Below are positions 22,172 through 34,056 of a stretch of DNA of 64,000 bases, piece by piece (within the stretch, counting starts at the first letter, position 1; every line of letters begins with the position of its first letter). Origin of the DNA: Cladocopium goreaui (lineage: Eukaryota > Sar > Dinophyceae > Suessiales > Symbiodiniaceae); assembly GCA_947184155.2 (NCBI GenBank), contig CAMXCT020004068.1:389881-453880 (forward strand), read 5' to 3'. The translations under genes were made by a program, and so were the position numbers. Under the pieces are notes generated by a model. The model searched no databases, was not told the DNA's origin, and was given only the letters and a program-made list of their open reading frames with translations.

Positions 22172-23560
22172 GTGAACTGCCCCGTGCCCGATTGGGTACC
22201 TCGAACTCGGCCTGGCCATGTTGGATGATTTTCCACTAAAGCTCCAGCTGGGATTCTAGCTGGAGTTGGCTGGATTTTGCTTGCCGCGATTGGAGGGTAA
22301 ATGCAGTAAACCAACCAAATCTATCCAAATCTGATGGTTTAGAACCTTATCTTTCACATTTTGCTTGCATATGTTTGGGATAGTTTTGGGGTGTAACAAC
22401 ACATTTTGAGACACACCCGTATGGTTAATGTGAGGTAAACGCAGTAATAAACCCAAGAATGATAGAATGGTTGGATCTGGTTCGTCGATAGGGATTCCAA
22501 CAATGGATCTTAATGGGCAATTCCAAGGAAAATGCGGTCAACCTAATAAAATGCCCAAACATGTCGTTCATTTGGTTTACCACATTCTAGTATATTCTAG
22601 TTATCTTTTGGTGCAAGATTGAACCTGCATAAGGGATGAGAACAGGGACACACCTCACCGATGATGTACTACTGAGTTACACTTTCCATGAGTCATGAAG
22701 GCCTCAGGAAAGCAGCCTGGGTGAAAGGAGGTTACCAGAACTTATTTTGAGACTCAAGCCCAGTTGAGCCTCAACCCCTGTGCAAGAATGGCGGATATGC
22801 CTTTTTGAGAGAGTTTTACCGTGGGGAAAACACACATGTCATCACTTTTCCTTTTCAGAACCTGTGTGCTTGATTGACTTTGGTTGCCTGCTTTAAATCA
22901 AACCTAGCAAATTTTGACATTTCGTGCCTTTCCACATAGTCGATCACCCGTCCTGAACTTGTGATGCCTATAGCTGGGGCCAAGGTGTACCGCGGATGGG
23001 CTGTGCCTCCTTGTTGCAAGGACCGGTTTTGAGTCCAGGGACAAGGGTGATGCAGATTGCCAGCGCAACGGTGTGACACATCTTTGAAGCCAAGTTAATG
23101 CTTTACTGCCGATTTATATATTGCAGGAAATCCAAGCAAATGGTGTACAGAAAAGCAGAGGGACTATTGCATATTTCAGCAATTTTTCGGTGGTTTCAGA
23201 GTCCCCATGGACCCAGCTGTGGTTTTCAAATGTCTTCAACAAAATTGGTCAGGTTGCCGTAGTCTCGTGTTTTAAGTTTCATCCCGCGGAAAAAAAGCCT
23301 GCCAGTTGGAACAGTCCCAACCACTCACTGAGGCCCCCGTGATTGCTCAGAAGATTCAAAAGTCTGGAATTCGCAGAAGTGTCTAATCATTCCAAGCCCT
23401 CATTTGGGTAAGGCACCAGATTCCACCACCAAATTGGTTGGTGATATCCCTATGCTCAATGGTAAAGTATTCAGTGTATCCCAATTTTCAGTTGGTTCAT
23501 GAAATTTACTCAGATCTACCCAGTTTCCGTTCTGTGACCGGTCAGCCATAGCCAGTCCAG
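22172..23560. other. Non-coding DNA
   Basis: 22290-22450 contains an inverted-repeat-like stretch with AGGTAAAYGCAGTAA at both ends, in the same orientation. No supported exon seen. Confidence 0.35.
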
Positions 23561-24613
23561 GAGACCATGCGGCACCTGCTGTTCTACATCGATGCTGTTT
23601 TCAAGGAGCTGGGAGTACGTGGGGCACCCGGCTGGGACCAGCTAGGACCCTGTTGCTTCCTAGATGCTTCCTAGATGCCTGAAGGAAAAGAAAAGACACA
23701 TTGAGAATTTGGTACAGCAAATGTGGTAAACTTCAAGTTTTTGAGGCTCCCTTTTTTGAGGATGGTTTACTACTTAATTTGCTCCAAAATAGTAAAAAAT
23801 GCTATTTTTTGTGGATGGTGTATTGGTTTACCATTGGGACCGTTGGGATGGTCCTCTGGCCACAAGAGCAAGTGCAGGTTACATTGTGACTGATGGAGTG
23901 CTTCTGGGTTCCTACAAGTTCGGCGGCATGTTGGACTGGGATGCAGATGTGGTCTGGAGACTCAACGCGAGGACCCTGGGGATGATCGAAATGTGTAGCC
24001 ATGGCTTTTTACCCAGGACCTGCACATTCACAACGATGACTTCCACTTGTTGGAGGACTGAGGCAGAGTTCTCGTGCTTTCAAAAGCTACCAATATTCGA
24101 GTGGCTACACTTCTTATACTTCCTAGCACCTTGGATACCTGCTAAATACATCTAAATAGGCAAGTCCGCCGTGGAAATCCATGCAATATCATGCAATCAT
24201 TCAATGTCATGCGGTAAACCCAACGGTCAACCAGCGCCAGGATGTGGTGCAGCATCGGGTGAAGCAGGATGGTCACTTCTTGAGAAAACATGTCGCTTGG
24301 GCGAAATATGGCGAAATCGGGAAATCTCTGGAGATTTTTTGCCAATTCATGGAGGCTTGGGAGAAAAAATCGATGGTTTTTGACATGAAAACATGGAGAA
24401 AAATCCCGCAAAATTCCATTAATTTGTTGGGATCTAAGCACCTAAGAAGCCCAGGAATGGTGGCTGAGAGGGTATGATTGGGGACCGTCCGCCTATGTAT
24501 ACATGCATACAAGTATTGCAAAGACATTATATATATTATATATATATTATATATACATACATACATACATACATACATACATACATACATACATACATAC
24601 ATACATACATACA

Positions 24614-24644
<31 letters not shown>

Positions 24645-27007
24645 TATGGTTGTCGATTTGAGACTCTGCACCTATTTCATGCTCAAGATCCAGAGACTTG
24701 CACTGATCAGTCGCAAATCATTTTTGGGAGATCCTTCCAGGTTCCCCTTTTTAATGTGCCATCCTTACATCAGCGGTGAGGCCAATAATCGGCAGGGGAC
24801 CCAGTGGACCCAGGGGCCAAAAGTGGTGGTTGGCACTGAACCAACAGATCGCAGTGATTTTTTCATATCTTTGATGTGGAAAGACGTGGAAAGACTATAT
24901 ATACCCCATAGGATCCATGTATGGTATAATTATATGATATGCTAACATTTGGGGTATATTGATGGTAGATGTTACCATATATACATAGCAGCACCATGGA
25001 TCCTATGGGTACATTATAAATGCAAAGATGTTTTCATGTGCGATGGTCTCGATTTGTTGTTCACGATTTTTTGATGGTGGAAGTCTGAAAATAGTGCTGT
25101 TGCACCATTTCACTGCAGCGGCCCAGTTTCTCAAGATGGACACCTCTCCCCATGAGTCTCCACCAACATTGCTGGAGAAAGACACTTTTGGCCTTCAGAT
25201 TGCGGGGCCTCCTCTTTCCCATATGTTTTTGTTGCACATGTTGCAAAAAAAACATCACACTTGGGACTCTGCCAACCTGGCCAAGAACTCGTGACGTGTG
25301 TTTTTTGTTCAAAAGTCGAATCCAGAGCCGTCACAGAGCCGTTGAGCCCGAGGGGTCACTGAGGTCTTGGCTGCTGCAGGCGAATGAGCAGAACTATCTC
25401 CTCATTGAGTTGAACCTCCGTGAGGAGCCCACCGCGGATAGAGAAATCGGACTGATGGATTGATGAGTGGAAAATACCCATGGGAAATACCCATCTTGTG
25501 GCTCCAATCTTGATGAATCCACAGATCTGTTCCTTAGATATCTTCCAGGAAGTCTTGTTACCTTGCTATCGAAACTCAACGCAACCAGAACTTGAGACGC
25601 CGCACTTGGTGGTGTGAGGAGCACTGGGATCCTGAACGTGTTTGGCAAGTGCCAGTTCAAGGCTGGAAAGCGATGGATGAGGATCTGAAGTTTGCCCAAT
25701 GGTTTTCCAATATTGGCTTTGTCTGAAATCGGGTAAACTGGTAAACTTACAAAATGGACATTTTAATGGGATCATTCCGGGATCATTGTAATAAACATGA
25801 TAAACTGATAAACCGTAAAATTCTTGGGTTCCCTATTTTCAGACAAAACCATGTAGGGAGACACGTACAGACCAACAATGATGGATTCGATCAGAACAGA
25901 GATTTCATCATAAGCTAGGCTAAAAAATGAAGCAAATCTGTAGCTGGGTTTTAAAGGCCAACACAAAGAGTGAGATCACCAAATGTGACACGTGACACGT
26001 CCTTTGTTAAGAATTGGGACGACCCTAAGTCATCCACCGAGGTTTCATGCAATGCCCATGCCAGAGTTATAGGTGCCTTCCAAAACATTGGCAAGTCACA
26101 CCATTCGCTAGTTTTTCAGGTAATTTGTGGGATAAGGGTGGAGAATAAACCTGCAACCAAAGTTCTTCTGTGTATGTATATATATCATATATACATATAC
26201 AATATATATATATATATATGGATATATATATAATATGGATATATATATACAGTATATACATATGTAATTATGTATTGTCAAATACCTGATCTATCTTTAA
26301 GGGTTTCCTCGCTATCAGGTCATCTCTTCCCTGCAATGGAAGATGCACATATGAACCTCTCAGCATGGTGCCGGGAAGCTTTTGGATATTGGATAGCTTG
26401 GAAAACTGGTGTAAGAAGTAAGAAGGTGGGTGAAAGAAGTGCAGGCTTTCGGTATCTTTCAGTTGTTGCAATGTTGGAGACATCATGCTTGCATTATCTA
26501 ATGGTGAAGGTTGACACTCTAGCCGCTAGCCGCATGGTAGCGTGCATGGTCATTGTGGGGCGGTGCCCTGATCCAAAAATCTGGCACAAGCTGCACAGCA
26601 GCCAGGTATGGTATGTCATTCTTCAAGCATCGCTTGCGCCACGTGCCCGAATGGGAGGAGGCCATTTGCGTTGCTGGAGATAGTGATTTTTACCCAATCC
26701 TTGGGGTCGCAATGGACCAGGGAAATCCTGGGCAGGAAGAGAGACCCATGTTCTGCTCAACGTCGGGCAGCTCAGATTCATGTTGCAGTTTTTGGGATGA
26801 TTCCAAACGTCTCGACAGAAAATGTCAATGCTTGCGACGGAAGACTGCGCATGGAAACGGCATATCAACCGCAGGTGGACCATGGTGGACCCAGAAGCCG
26901 GTCGGATTGAACCCACCAAAAGCCCACTGAGGCCGTACCACTACAACTGCGTGGATGAGCCCAATGTGGCCAGCGGCAAAGACTGTCGGGTAGCTGGAGT
27001 CTGTTGA
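23561..27007 (+). CDS. LicD/fukutin-type nucleotidyltransferase, multi-exon, incomplete
   Basis: Exons I could place: 23561-23612 (ETMRHLLFYIDAVFKELG), 23878-23951 (YIVTDGVLLGSYKFGGMLDW then DADV), 24017-24055 (DLHIHNDDFHLLE), 25380-25424 (ANEQNYLLIELNLRE), 25619-25661 (EHWDPERVWQVPVQ), 26319-26367 (HLFPAMEDAHMNLSAW), 26606-about 26660 (YGMSFFKHRLRHVPEWEE) and a last exon from about 26875 to the TGA at 27005-27007. The DGVLLG and WDADVD motifs are the LicD/fukutin signature (Pfam LicD); the acidic pair binds metal and nucleotide-linked donor. Members transfer phosphocholine or ribitol phosphate to glycans, usually in the secretory pathway. The joins keep frame with GA donors at 23613 and 25425, a GC donor at 25662 and GT at 23952 and 26368, and every acceptor is AG|G. 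The 5' end and the exons between 24055-25380 and 26660-26875 were not identified. Confidence 0.7.
24538..24643. repeat. (CATA)n microsatellite in a LicD-gene intron
   Basis: About 22 uninterrupted copies of CATA after a short TATATTATATA run. The long ORFs across it are artefacts. Confidence 0.95.
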
Positions 27008-27229
27008 AACCGTGAAACCCAAGGTAGAACTAATGAGTCGGGGCACCCCTGTTTGACCTTCAAACCCAAATTTGACAAATGAGATAGTATAGTTAAGAGA
27101 GATTATTCACATATGTCTGACATTGTCTGACCATGTGAAGATTATGACTTCTATGTTGGTCAGGAGCCACATTGATCATCGGATCATCACATATCATCAC
27201 ATATCATCACAATCCAAACAGTCAATAGC

Positions 27230-27340
27230 TGGTTGGTGGTTTGGAACATTGTTTATTTTTCCATATATTGGGAATAATATGGAATAATAACCCAACTGAC
27301 GAACTCATATTTTTCAGAGGGGTAGGTATACCACCAATTA
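27230..27340. repeat. MITE-like element, GGTTGGTGGTTT family (diverged copy)
   Basis: Starts TGGTTGGTGGTTTGGAACAT and ends GGGGTAGGTATACCACCAAT. The interior matches 32180-32288 (TTTTTCCATATATTRGGAATA, CCCAACTGAC). The right arm is decayed. Confidence 0.6.
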
Positions 27341-27385
27341 GATCGTCAATAGGACGACTCCTCGGAGCTCAGCCCGTGCGGAAAG

Positions 27386-27490
27386 ATGGCAGCCGAAATC
27401 CGGTCCGAAATCCCCGATGGGTTCAAGATGGAGCCCGTTGGAGACCCAAAATCAGATCTGGAAGATGTCTGGCAAATGTCTGGAAGATGA
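27386..27490 (+). CDS. Candidate first exon, unknown protein
   Basis: ATG-initiated frame MAAEIRSEIPDGFKMEPVGD then PKSDLEDVWQMSGR and TGA; it may really end at an internal donor. Acidic and Met-rich. It lies 380 bases after the LicD gene's stop, so it may start the next gene. Unrecognised. Confidence 0.35.
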   Translation: MAAEIRSEIPDGFKMEPVGDPKSDLEDVWQMSGR

Positions 27491-29383
27491 TGTTCCATGA
27501 TGTTCCTATGGAATGTGGCCGATTCGTGCCGATTCCATCTTAGATTTAGCGCCAGGTCAACGATGCTTCAGCAAGATCAGGCACGCTTCAACAGAACGGC
27601 CGAATGGTGAATTGAAGAAACATGGATACGCCTATCTGTGGATGGGTCAAGAGTCAAAAGCATTCTTAAAACCTATGTTTTTCATGGTTTTTCATGGTGT
27701 TTCATTAAGTTTGTCCATCTAAAATAGGTGATGAACATTCCAAACTACCAGGTGTTTTGACGCGAACAGCAGCAGGGATTCGATCCATAGCCACAGATCA
27801 ACAATAATTCGTCCATGGGATGTGAAACAGATGATATCAATGAGACCAGCCTTGGATCCTTTTGGCAATGTGATGTGCTATATCGTGCTATGTATACATG
27901 TATACTATATGGTCTTAGTTGGGTACAATCCATCAGTCACTGGTGATGTCATGGAATCATAAAGCAACGCCAGGAAGGTAGCCATATCAGATCATAGGGT
28001 CATAGTGCTCCACTATCAAAACATGAACTCCCCAGGAATCGGTGAACTGGGCCAGCGGTTGATGATGGTCCGATATGGAATTTTGCATCCCGAGATGGGG
28101 ATGGAAAAGCCATGATACCTGAGTTATATATATTATAATATGTGTGTATATATATATATTGAGTCTATCCTAATACCTGTAACAGTCAAAAAAAGGATTT
28201 CCACATAGGGACCCCCCAAAAGGGGCACAAAGCAAATTGTTATTTTGGGGAACTGGTGATCGGGGATTTGAGTGACATGGTGTGTGTGTATTCTTCATCT
28301 GCCCTACCTTCTTGCTCTCTCTCTGCAGCTTTTCATTCAATTTACAAATGGCAGTTTGCTGTTGAACATTTTTGAGCGTGGTAGTCTCCAATGACAAATT
28401 TTCCATCAGATGTGTTGCCCGTACTAGCGACATTTTTTCAATTGGCAAGTTGGTTCCTTCCTTGCTTGGGCCTGTTGTGCCCTGAGATTGTTTGCAATTT
28501 ACAAATGATGGCTGCTCATTGCTTCATAGCTTGTGTGGCCATTATTTGTATTGTAGCTGTCACCTGTCACCTGTTACCTGTGGCCATTATTTGTGTGCTC
28601 CAGTTCGTGCTTCTTGGTGCACTCCCTCGTGCCATTTTGCGTGCTTTTTGGTGTACTCCCTCGTGCCATTTTGCGTGCTCCAGCTTGTGCTTGAACACTT
28701 GAGGTGCCCCAATGGAGTTCCCAGAATGGTGCCCGGACAAACAGCCCGCTGCACATGCAAGTATTGTGGTTGAATTGTCTTGCTTTGGCAGGTCGCGAGC
28801 AATTAGGCAGAGCTACACCAGAAACAGCAAAAATGGCGCTCTGCAGGGAGGATTGTGGTTAAATTATGTTAAATTTGGCTGTTTCCCTCGTGCTCCTTTT
28901 TGTGCTCTGTTTTGTGCCCACTGTTACAGCCAATAGGCTAGAGGCAATATATATATATATTTATTTATTTATTTATTTATTTATATCATAATTAGACTCT
29001 AATAATTAGATTCTAACAATTATATAATAATTAGATCCTAATAATTATATAATAATTAGGTTCTAATAATTAGAGATACATAATCTAAATATACCAGATG
29101 TAGGAGGATGAACATCCAGCTATTTTGGCGTTCAGCGGGGGATCAGGATATATCAAGGTTGCAGAGTTGACAGGCCGCGCCCGAAGTTGCGGTCCCGAGA
29201 GGGAGGCAGGAAAACGATTCCAAAAAGTTGGCAGCCGAGGAACCAAGAAAACGACCGAAAATACATGAAAATACATAATTTATAGACGGCGATCAAAATT
29301 ATAATATCATGGAAAAATAAAATAAAGACTTGACATGTGGTTCCTTTATGTTCCTTTTTCGTTTAGATGTCTGTTTTCCCAGA
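27491..29383. other. Non-coding DNA with small repeats
   Basis: 28610-28690 contains a 30-base direct repeat (CACTCCCTCGTGCCATTTTG) twice, with a diverged third copy at 28880. 28955-28985 is (TTTA)n and 28985-29085 is a 25-base tandem repeat around AATTAGATTCTAATAATTAT. 29156-29270 has an open frame (VAELTGRARSCGPEREAG) of unknown worth. Confidence 0.4.
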
Positions 29384-29482
29384 ATGTTCAAGCCACGTCT
29401 CCAGAAAAAACCGTTGGTGTCGCGCCAGGTCTCCCTTTTGGTGCCAACGCGACCTGAGAAGGATCCCATCGCACGTGTGCAG
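29384..29482 (+). CDS. Candidate exon, unknown protein
   Basis: The frame from ATG 29384 reads MFKPRLQKKPLVSRQVSLLV then PTRPEKDPIARVQ, 33 codons, followed by CAG|GTGAGC, a strong donor. Basic N-terminal composition would suit a transit or basic leader, but that is a guess. Unrecognised. Confidence 0.4.
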
Positions 29483-30874
29483 GTGAGCTGATCAAGTACA
29501 ACATGATCAGCATGGAAGCATGTTATGGGGGATTTAAACTCTGAAAGATATTCAGAAACCATGATAACCATGTTTTTTTGGGGGGGACTTTGATTGATGA
29601 ATATTGATGATGAGGATTTGGGAGAGATCATTTCAGCAGTTCCAGGTGCGGATCGACCAAGACCACCGTGCTGTGTTGGTCGCTTAGGTTGATCGATCAG
29701 GGTTGGATCATAGCAGCTATTGTACTGTAGCAATCAACTTGGATTTACCACAGGAAACTTCCCAATGAATGGCTAGCCTATCATGTCCATGAATTTTGGG
29801 GGGATGACGATCCATAAATCCCAGGTTAATGAGACTCATCCCCAGCGCTGAAGGTTTTCCTTGGAAGTTTGGCAAACTGTGGGAGACCTGGAGGAGCTGA
29901 TTTTGGAACGGCTGTGGATGGGTCCATTTAAATGAGGTACCTGATTTTTGGACAAACCCAAAGGGGAATGGAAAATACTCACCCAGCTGAAAAAAACTGA
30001 TTGGTTGGTGTGTCAGATTGGCTATGAATAAAGACGGATTTGCCAGCAGACATGTTTGAAAAGATATCATTATCAACACTTGGAGATCTCACCAAGAGAA
30101 ATATGGATAGATAGAGCTGCAACTGCAACCTATGGGGGTCTGATCATCCCGGAAGATCACGTATATTTTTAGGTGGTTAAAATGGATAATCATCATTTTC
30201 CCAATGAAGAAACATCAACAAACTGCTATAAGCATCCTCATTTTCAGACAAAGCCATGGCTACTCCACATTGTTGATGATATGTTTCGTTTTTCCCATTA
30301 ATTTACATTTACAATTTATAGTTATATATATATGCATCATGAAAATACATCATGAACATATTCCCATGGTTATATATATATATATCCCCATTAAGATCCC
30401 CCTATAACCGGTGGACACTTGGAAAGCACCGAGAATCTGGGGCGCCACTGGGGCTCTACACTCGAAGGACGCAGTGGAGCAATGGTGTTTGGACGAAGGC
30501 CTTGACGGATTAAGAGGCGGCCACTTGAGGAGCAGCGGGGCGCCGCGTCCGGGGCCGCAGCCCCAGAAATGATTGGAAAAAAGGGGAGGTCATAACCTGT
30601 TTATTGATGTTTATTAATGTTTATTGATGTTTACTGATGTTTACTGAGGTTTTTTGATGTTTGTTTATTGATGTCTATTGATGTCTATTGATGTCTATTG
30701 ATGTCTATTGATGTTTGTTGATGTTTGTTGATGTTTATTCTGTAATATGTTCTGATTTACGAATTGTGTTAATTTGTCCGGGCGCGCAAGATATTGATGT
30801 GCATGATTTTGCCTTTGAGTATTGAGAACTATGAATTTCATTCAGGGGTGCAGTAAAGATGTTCTTTCTTCAAG
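29483..30874. other. Non-coding DNA with a TTTATTGATG tandem repeat
   Basis: 30597-30740 holds about 14 units of TTTATTGATG and TCTATTGATG. 30410-30570 is GC-rich and may hide an exon, but no frame stands out. The rest shows nothing. Confidence 0.45.
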
Positions 30875-31057
30875 GCGTTCATCGATCCAGTCGTCTGGCA
30901 AGGGCCTCGATCCAGGACCGCCTTCCCTCCGCGAAGCTACACCGATCGCGAGCAGAGCATGTCTGTGGCTTGGCTGGTGACAGGGACTCACTTCCCAGAT
31001 GGGGGACGGCAGTGGAAAAAAGTCGAGTTTGTAGACCAAAGAACTTGGCTTTCATGA
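30875..31057 (+). CDS. Candidate exon, unknown protein
   Basis: TTCAAG|GCGTTC acceptor. Frame AFIDPVVWQGPRSRTAFPPR, SYTDREQSMSVAWLVTGTHF, PDGGRQWKKVEFVDQRTW, then TGA at 31055. Aromatic-rich and natural in composition. The true exon may end earlier, for example at GAGTTT|GTAGAC. Unrecognised. Confidence 0.4.
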   Translation, partial: AFIDPVVWQGPRSRTAFPPRSYTDREQSMSVAWLVTGTHFPDGGRQWKKVEFVDQRTWLS

Positions 31058-31268
31058 AGTCCCAAAGGTTTTCTATATTTTTCCATGGTTTTCTAGATTG
31101 GGAATTGGTGTTTGTTTTTTCATGTTTCTCCGCCAGGACGCTCAGCTTGTTCCCAGCGCAACCCTTTTCGTGGCAATCTCCGAGAAGAGCTAGGCCGCCT
31201 CACTGTTTCACAGGGCAGGAAAAGTGCAGGAAAGGCACCGGTGCTGATGTAGTAACATTGATCAATAT

Positions 31269-31373
31269 GGAGATTTCCACAAATGGGGATACCCCAATAG
31301 CTGGCTGGTTTAAATAATGGAAAACCCTATTAAAATGGATGATATAGGGGTACCCCCATTTTCGGAAACCTCC
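31269..31373. repeat. 105-bp MITE-like inverted repeat (GGAGGTTTCC family)
   Basis: Left arm GGAGATTTCCACAAATGGGG then ATACCCC; right arm GGGGTACCCCCATTTTCGGA then AACCTCC, its near-perfect reverse complement over 27 bases. Further copies: 56555-56681 (complete), 17352-17452 and 8613-8643 (partial). Confidence 0.7.
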
Positions 31374-31519
31374 AGATTTGTTCTGGTGATCTAATTTACT
31401 GGCTACATACCCACTTTCATCATCTTTCATCCAGATTGAACATATTAAAAGACTAAAAGACACTAACACCTCAAATATATCAACCCACCATCAAACACTC
31501 TTGCGTTTTTTCGGCGGGG

Positions 31520-31678
31520 ATGGAGCAGTCGGTTGAAACATTGTTCGGTGCGACCGGTGAAAATCCTGTTCTGCCAGCAGTCTCACCCCAGATAGCCACT
31601 CGATGGATGTTGGAAGGCTGTTGCCATCGAATGGATGACTTGGTGCGAGGAACAGCCACAAGACGTATGGTGATGTGA
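31520..31678 (+). CDS. Candidate exon or small ORF
   Basis: 52 codons from ATG: MEQSVETLFGATGENPVLPA, VSPQIATRWMLEGCCHRMDD, LVRGTATRRMVM, TGA. Balanced composition. The opposite strand is also open over part of it. Unrecognised. Confidence 0.3.
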   Translation: MEQSVETLFGATGENPVLPAVSPQIATRWMLEGCCHRMDDLVRGTATRRMVM

Positions 31679-31930
31679 CCAGTGATGTGAGAATTTGGAG
31701 GAAGGCGACTTTGTGAATATGTGAGAGCGTCACACTTCTGCTTTTCATCATTCAGCATCCAACACACGCAGCTAGGGTCATTTTTAAGGTCCAAGCAGTT
31801 GCAGTCCCAAAGCGACGTCACTGGAAGGATGGGAATTGGATTTGGGTACAGTGACGTCCCAATGGCCGAACTGTTCAGATTGCTGAACGATGATTTATCC
31901 AGAATTTATCCAGAATATGCACTGGCATGA

Positions 31931-32140
31931 GTTCCATTCAGACATATCTCAGAAATTGAGCCTGCTCAGCAAGTCACAGTGCCACAAGATGACACTAAGT
32001 ATCATCTGCAAAAAGCATCAGCTGAAGAGATATCAGATGCCATTCATGTCCACCAAAACCCAACAAGTCCAGACGCGCCTGGTCGGCCATATTGCGTCGG
32101 TGTCAACGAGTCAACGAGATGGGTCAGGCTGGTCATGTAG
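31931..32140 (+). CDS. Candidate exon, unknown protein
   Basis: A 69-codon frame: VPFRHISEIEPAQQVTVPQD, DTKYHLQKASAEEISDAIHV, HQNPTSPDAPGRPYCVGVNE, STRWVRLVM, TAG. This frame has the most protein-like composition of the three open ones. Exon limits are unknown. It ends 40 bases before a MITE-like element. Confidence 0.4.
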   Translation, partial: VPFRHISEIEPAQQVTVPQDDTKYHLQKASAEEISDAIHVHQNPTSPDAPGRPYCVGVNESTRWVRLVM

Positions 32141-32179
32141 TTTCAATGTGTATTGCAATACTTGTGGACATATTGTGGA

Positions 32180-32288
32180 CCTGGTTGGTGGTTTGGAACA
32201 TTTGGATGATTTTTCCATATATTAGGAATAATCATCCCAACTGACTTGTCTCATATTTTTTAGAGGGGTAGGTCAACCACCAACCAGG
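32180..32288. repeat. 109-bp MITE-like element (CCTGGTTGGTGGTT ends)
   Basis: Left end CCTGGTTGGTGGTTT and right end AACCACCAACCAGG are reverse complements over 14 bases. The AT-rich centre matches the diverged copy at 27230. No coding capacity. Confidence 0.7.
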
Positions 32289-32943
32289 GACATATTGTGT
32301 ACATTTCTGTATTCTATTGTCATGTCCTGGGGATCTCAAGACGGATCCATGGTGTTTCCTTCACGCAGCTTTTCAGCCTTGGTAGGTTTTTGGTCATGCA
32401 GATGATGCGCATCAGGAGGCCAAACTGTGATGGGATAGGAGTTGGTTCACCTTGGTTTACCTGAGGTGGCGCTCCCACTGTTTTTTCTTCAAACATTACT
32501 TTATTTAGTTTATTTCATAAGATAGGACACGATCTTTCGGCTGGGGGTTGTGATATGTCGTGATGTGTTGTGATGTTTCACCCCGCCAAATATCTCAGTG
32601 CTGCTGATTTTGATATTTGGCTGACAAGCAAGTCTTCTCGGCCGATTAGCTGATGGGTAGGCTGAACTCTGCTCTCTGAACCGATAAAGAAATCATAAAC
32701 AAATGCAGGACACCATTTGGGGTTGACTCAAAATTCTTGACCCCCCAAAATTGGATGTTTTGCATCGGAAAGACACACATCTCCGTGTGTCATTGGTACG
32801 CCATGTTCGTTCAATGGGTAGAAAAGGCGTGGTGACTAGGTTCCCGGGCTTGGATGCTGAGAGAATCTGCTGGAAACCATTTGATTGCAAAATCGCAAAA
32901 AAAAATATGGTCATGATTTTCCCTCAATGAAATCAATGAACAG

Positions 32944-33045
32944 GTGGATGGTTTGGCGGAAGATGTTGGGGGCACCATTCCCGGCCTTGACATTACCGGA
33001 GCTGGCGCTTTGGTACGGAATTTGCTGGGCCTGATGGGATCTTGA
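32944..33045 (+). CDS. Candidate exon, unknown protein
   Basis: AACAG|GTGGAT acceptor. Frame VDGLAEDVGGTIPGLDITGA then GALVRNLLGLMGS and TGA (33043-33045). Gly/Leu-rich. It could be a terminal exon. Unrecognised. Confidence 0.4.
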   Translation: MDGLAEDVGGTIPGLDITGAGALVRNLLGLMGS

Positions 33046-33319
33046 TGGGGATACAATGGGGATACAGCTTGCTTGAATCCCATGATACACTTAGCAGTCT
33101 TGTGTCTATCTTGATACATGTGCATATGGGGACAGAGTGGAATCACATTTGCTGGTTCTGTAGATTTGTGTATGTCCGTTCACTGCAAGCCATGTATTTG
33201 ATAAATCGAAACAGCGAAACACACTTTATTTTGTGAATTGTGCTGCATGTGTGCCACAAGATGTTGTATGATGTTTGCAAATTGCAAAATATACAGATAT
33301 TACTAAAAATGTGCCCTTT

Positions 33320-33425
33320 GGACCCCTCTGGTAATCAAACATGACAATTGAAAATCTCCCATTTATAGATCCTTTTCCCACTAAGCCCTCCATTTAGTGC
33401 AGGGATTTCCTGCTGAGGATGCTCT
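33320..33425. repeat. Dispersed repeat (CTCTGGTAATCAAA ... TAGTGCRGGGATTTCC), copy 2
   Basis: Same family as 16690-16800. Both copies end TAGTGC(A/G)GGGATTTCC and then GCTGAGGA. In this copy the end forms a GCAG|G acceptor followed by an open frame (DFLLRMLLHLPAHEQREVAQ), so it may supply a splice site, but no exon is proven. Confidence 0.55.
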
Positions 33426-33689
33426 TGCACCTACCCGCCCATGAGCAAAGAGAAGTTGCACAAAGGGGATGAGGACAGTGCTGGTTGGACGAGCAAAGGA
33501 TGTTTTTTGAATACACACATACATACACACATATAAATAATATGTTTAATGTATGTTTTATGGTATTATATCGCTTTGTGTAACATAATACACACACACA
33601 TACTATCCGGATGTGTGTAATCATACACATGTAAACTTAAACACTATATATTACATGTACAGTAGTAGAGAAATAAACTCGACCCGCAA

Positions 33690-33985
33690 TGTTCACCAAG
33701 CGGTGACAGAGGTAAAAGCTAAGGTGACACAGGTAAACAGTTGAGGTGTCACAAATAAACAGTTCAGTTAAGGTGAAACAAATAAAAAATAAGGTGAGAC
33801 ACGAATAAGGAACATAAGGTTACACAAATAAAAAGTTAAGGTTACAAAAGTACAAAGTTAAGGTGACACAGATAGAAGGTTAAGGTGACACAAATTCAAA
33901 GTTAAGGTGAGACGAAATAAAAGTTTTGCTGACACAAACCCAAGAGTTAAGGTAACACAAACCCAAAGTTAAGGTAGCACAGGGG
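33690..33985. repeat. Minisatellite, AAGGTGACACAAATAAAAAGTT type
   Basis: About 12 degenerate units of 22-27 bases with the core AAGGTGACACAAAT. Not coding. Confidence 0.85.
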
Positions 33986-34056
33986 TCTAAAGAAACGTGT
34001 TAGAGCAACATGCTAAACTGCAGTGCATCCGTGGCCCACTCGTGGATAAAGTCCTA

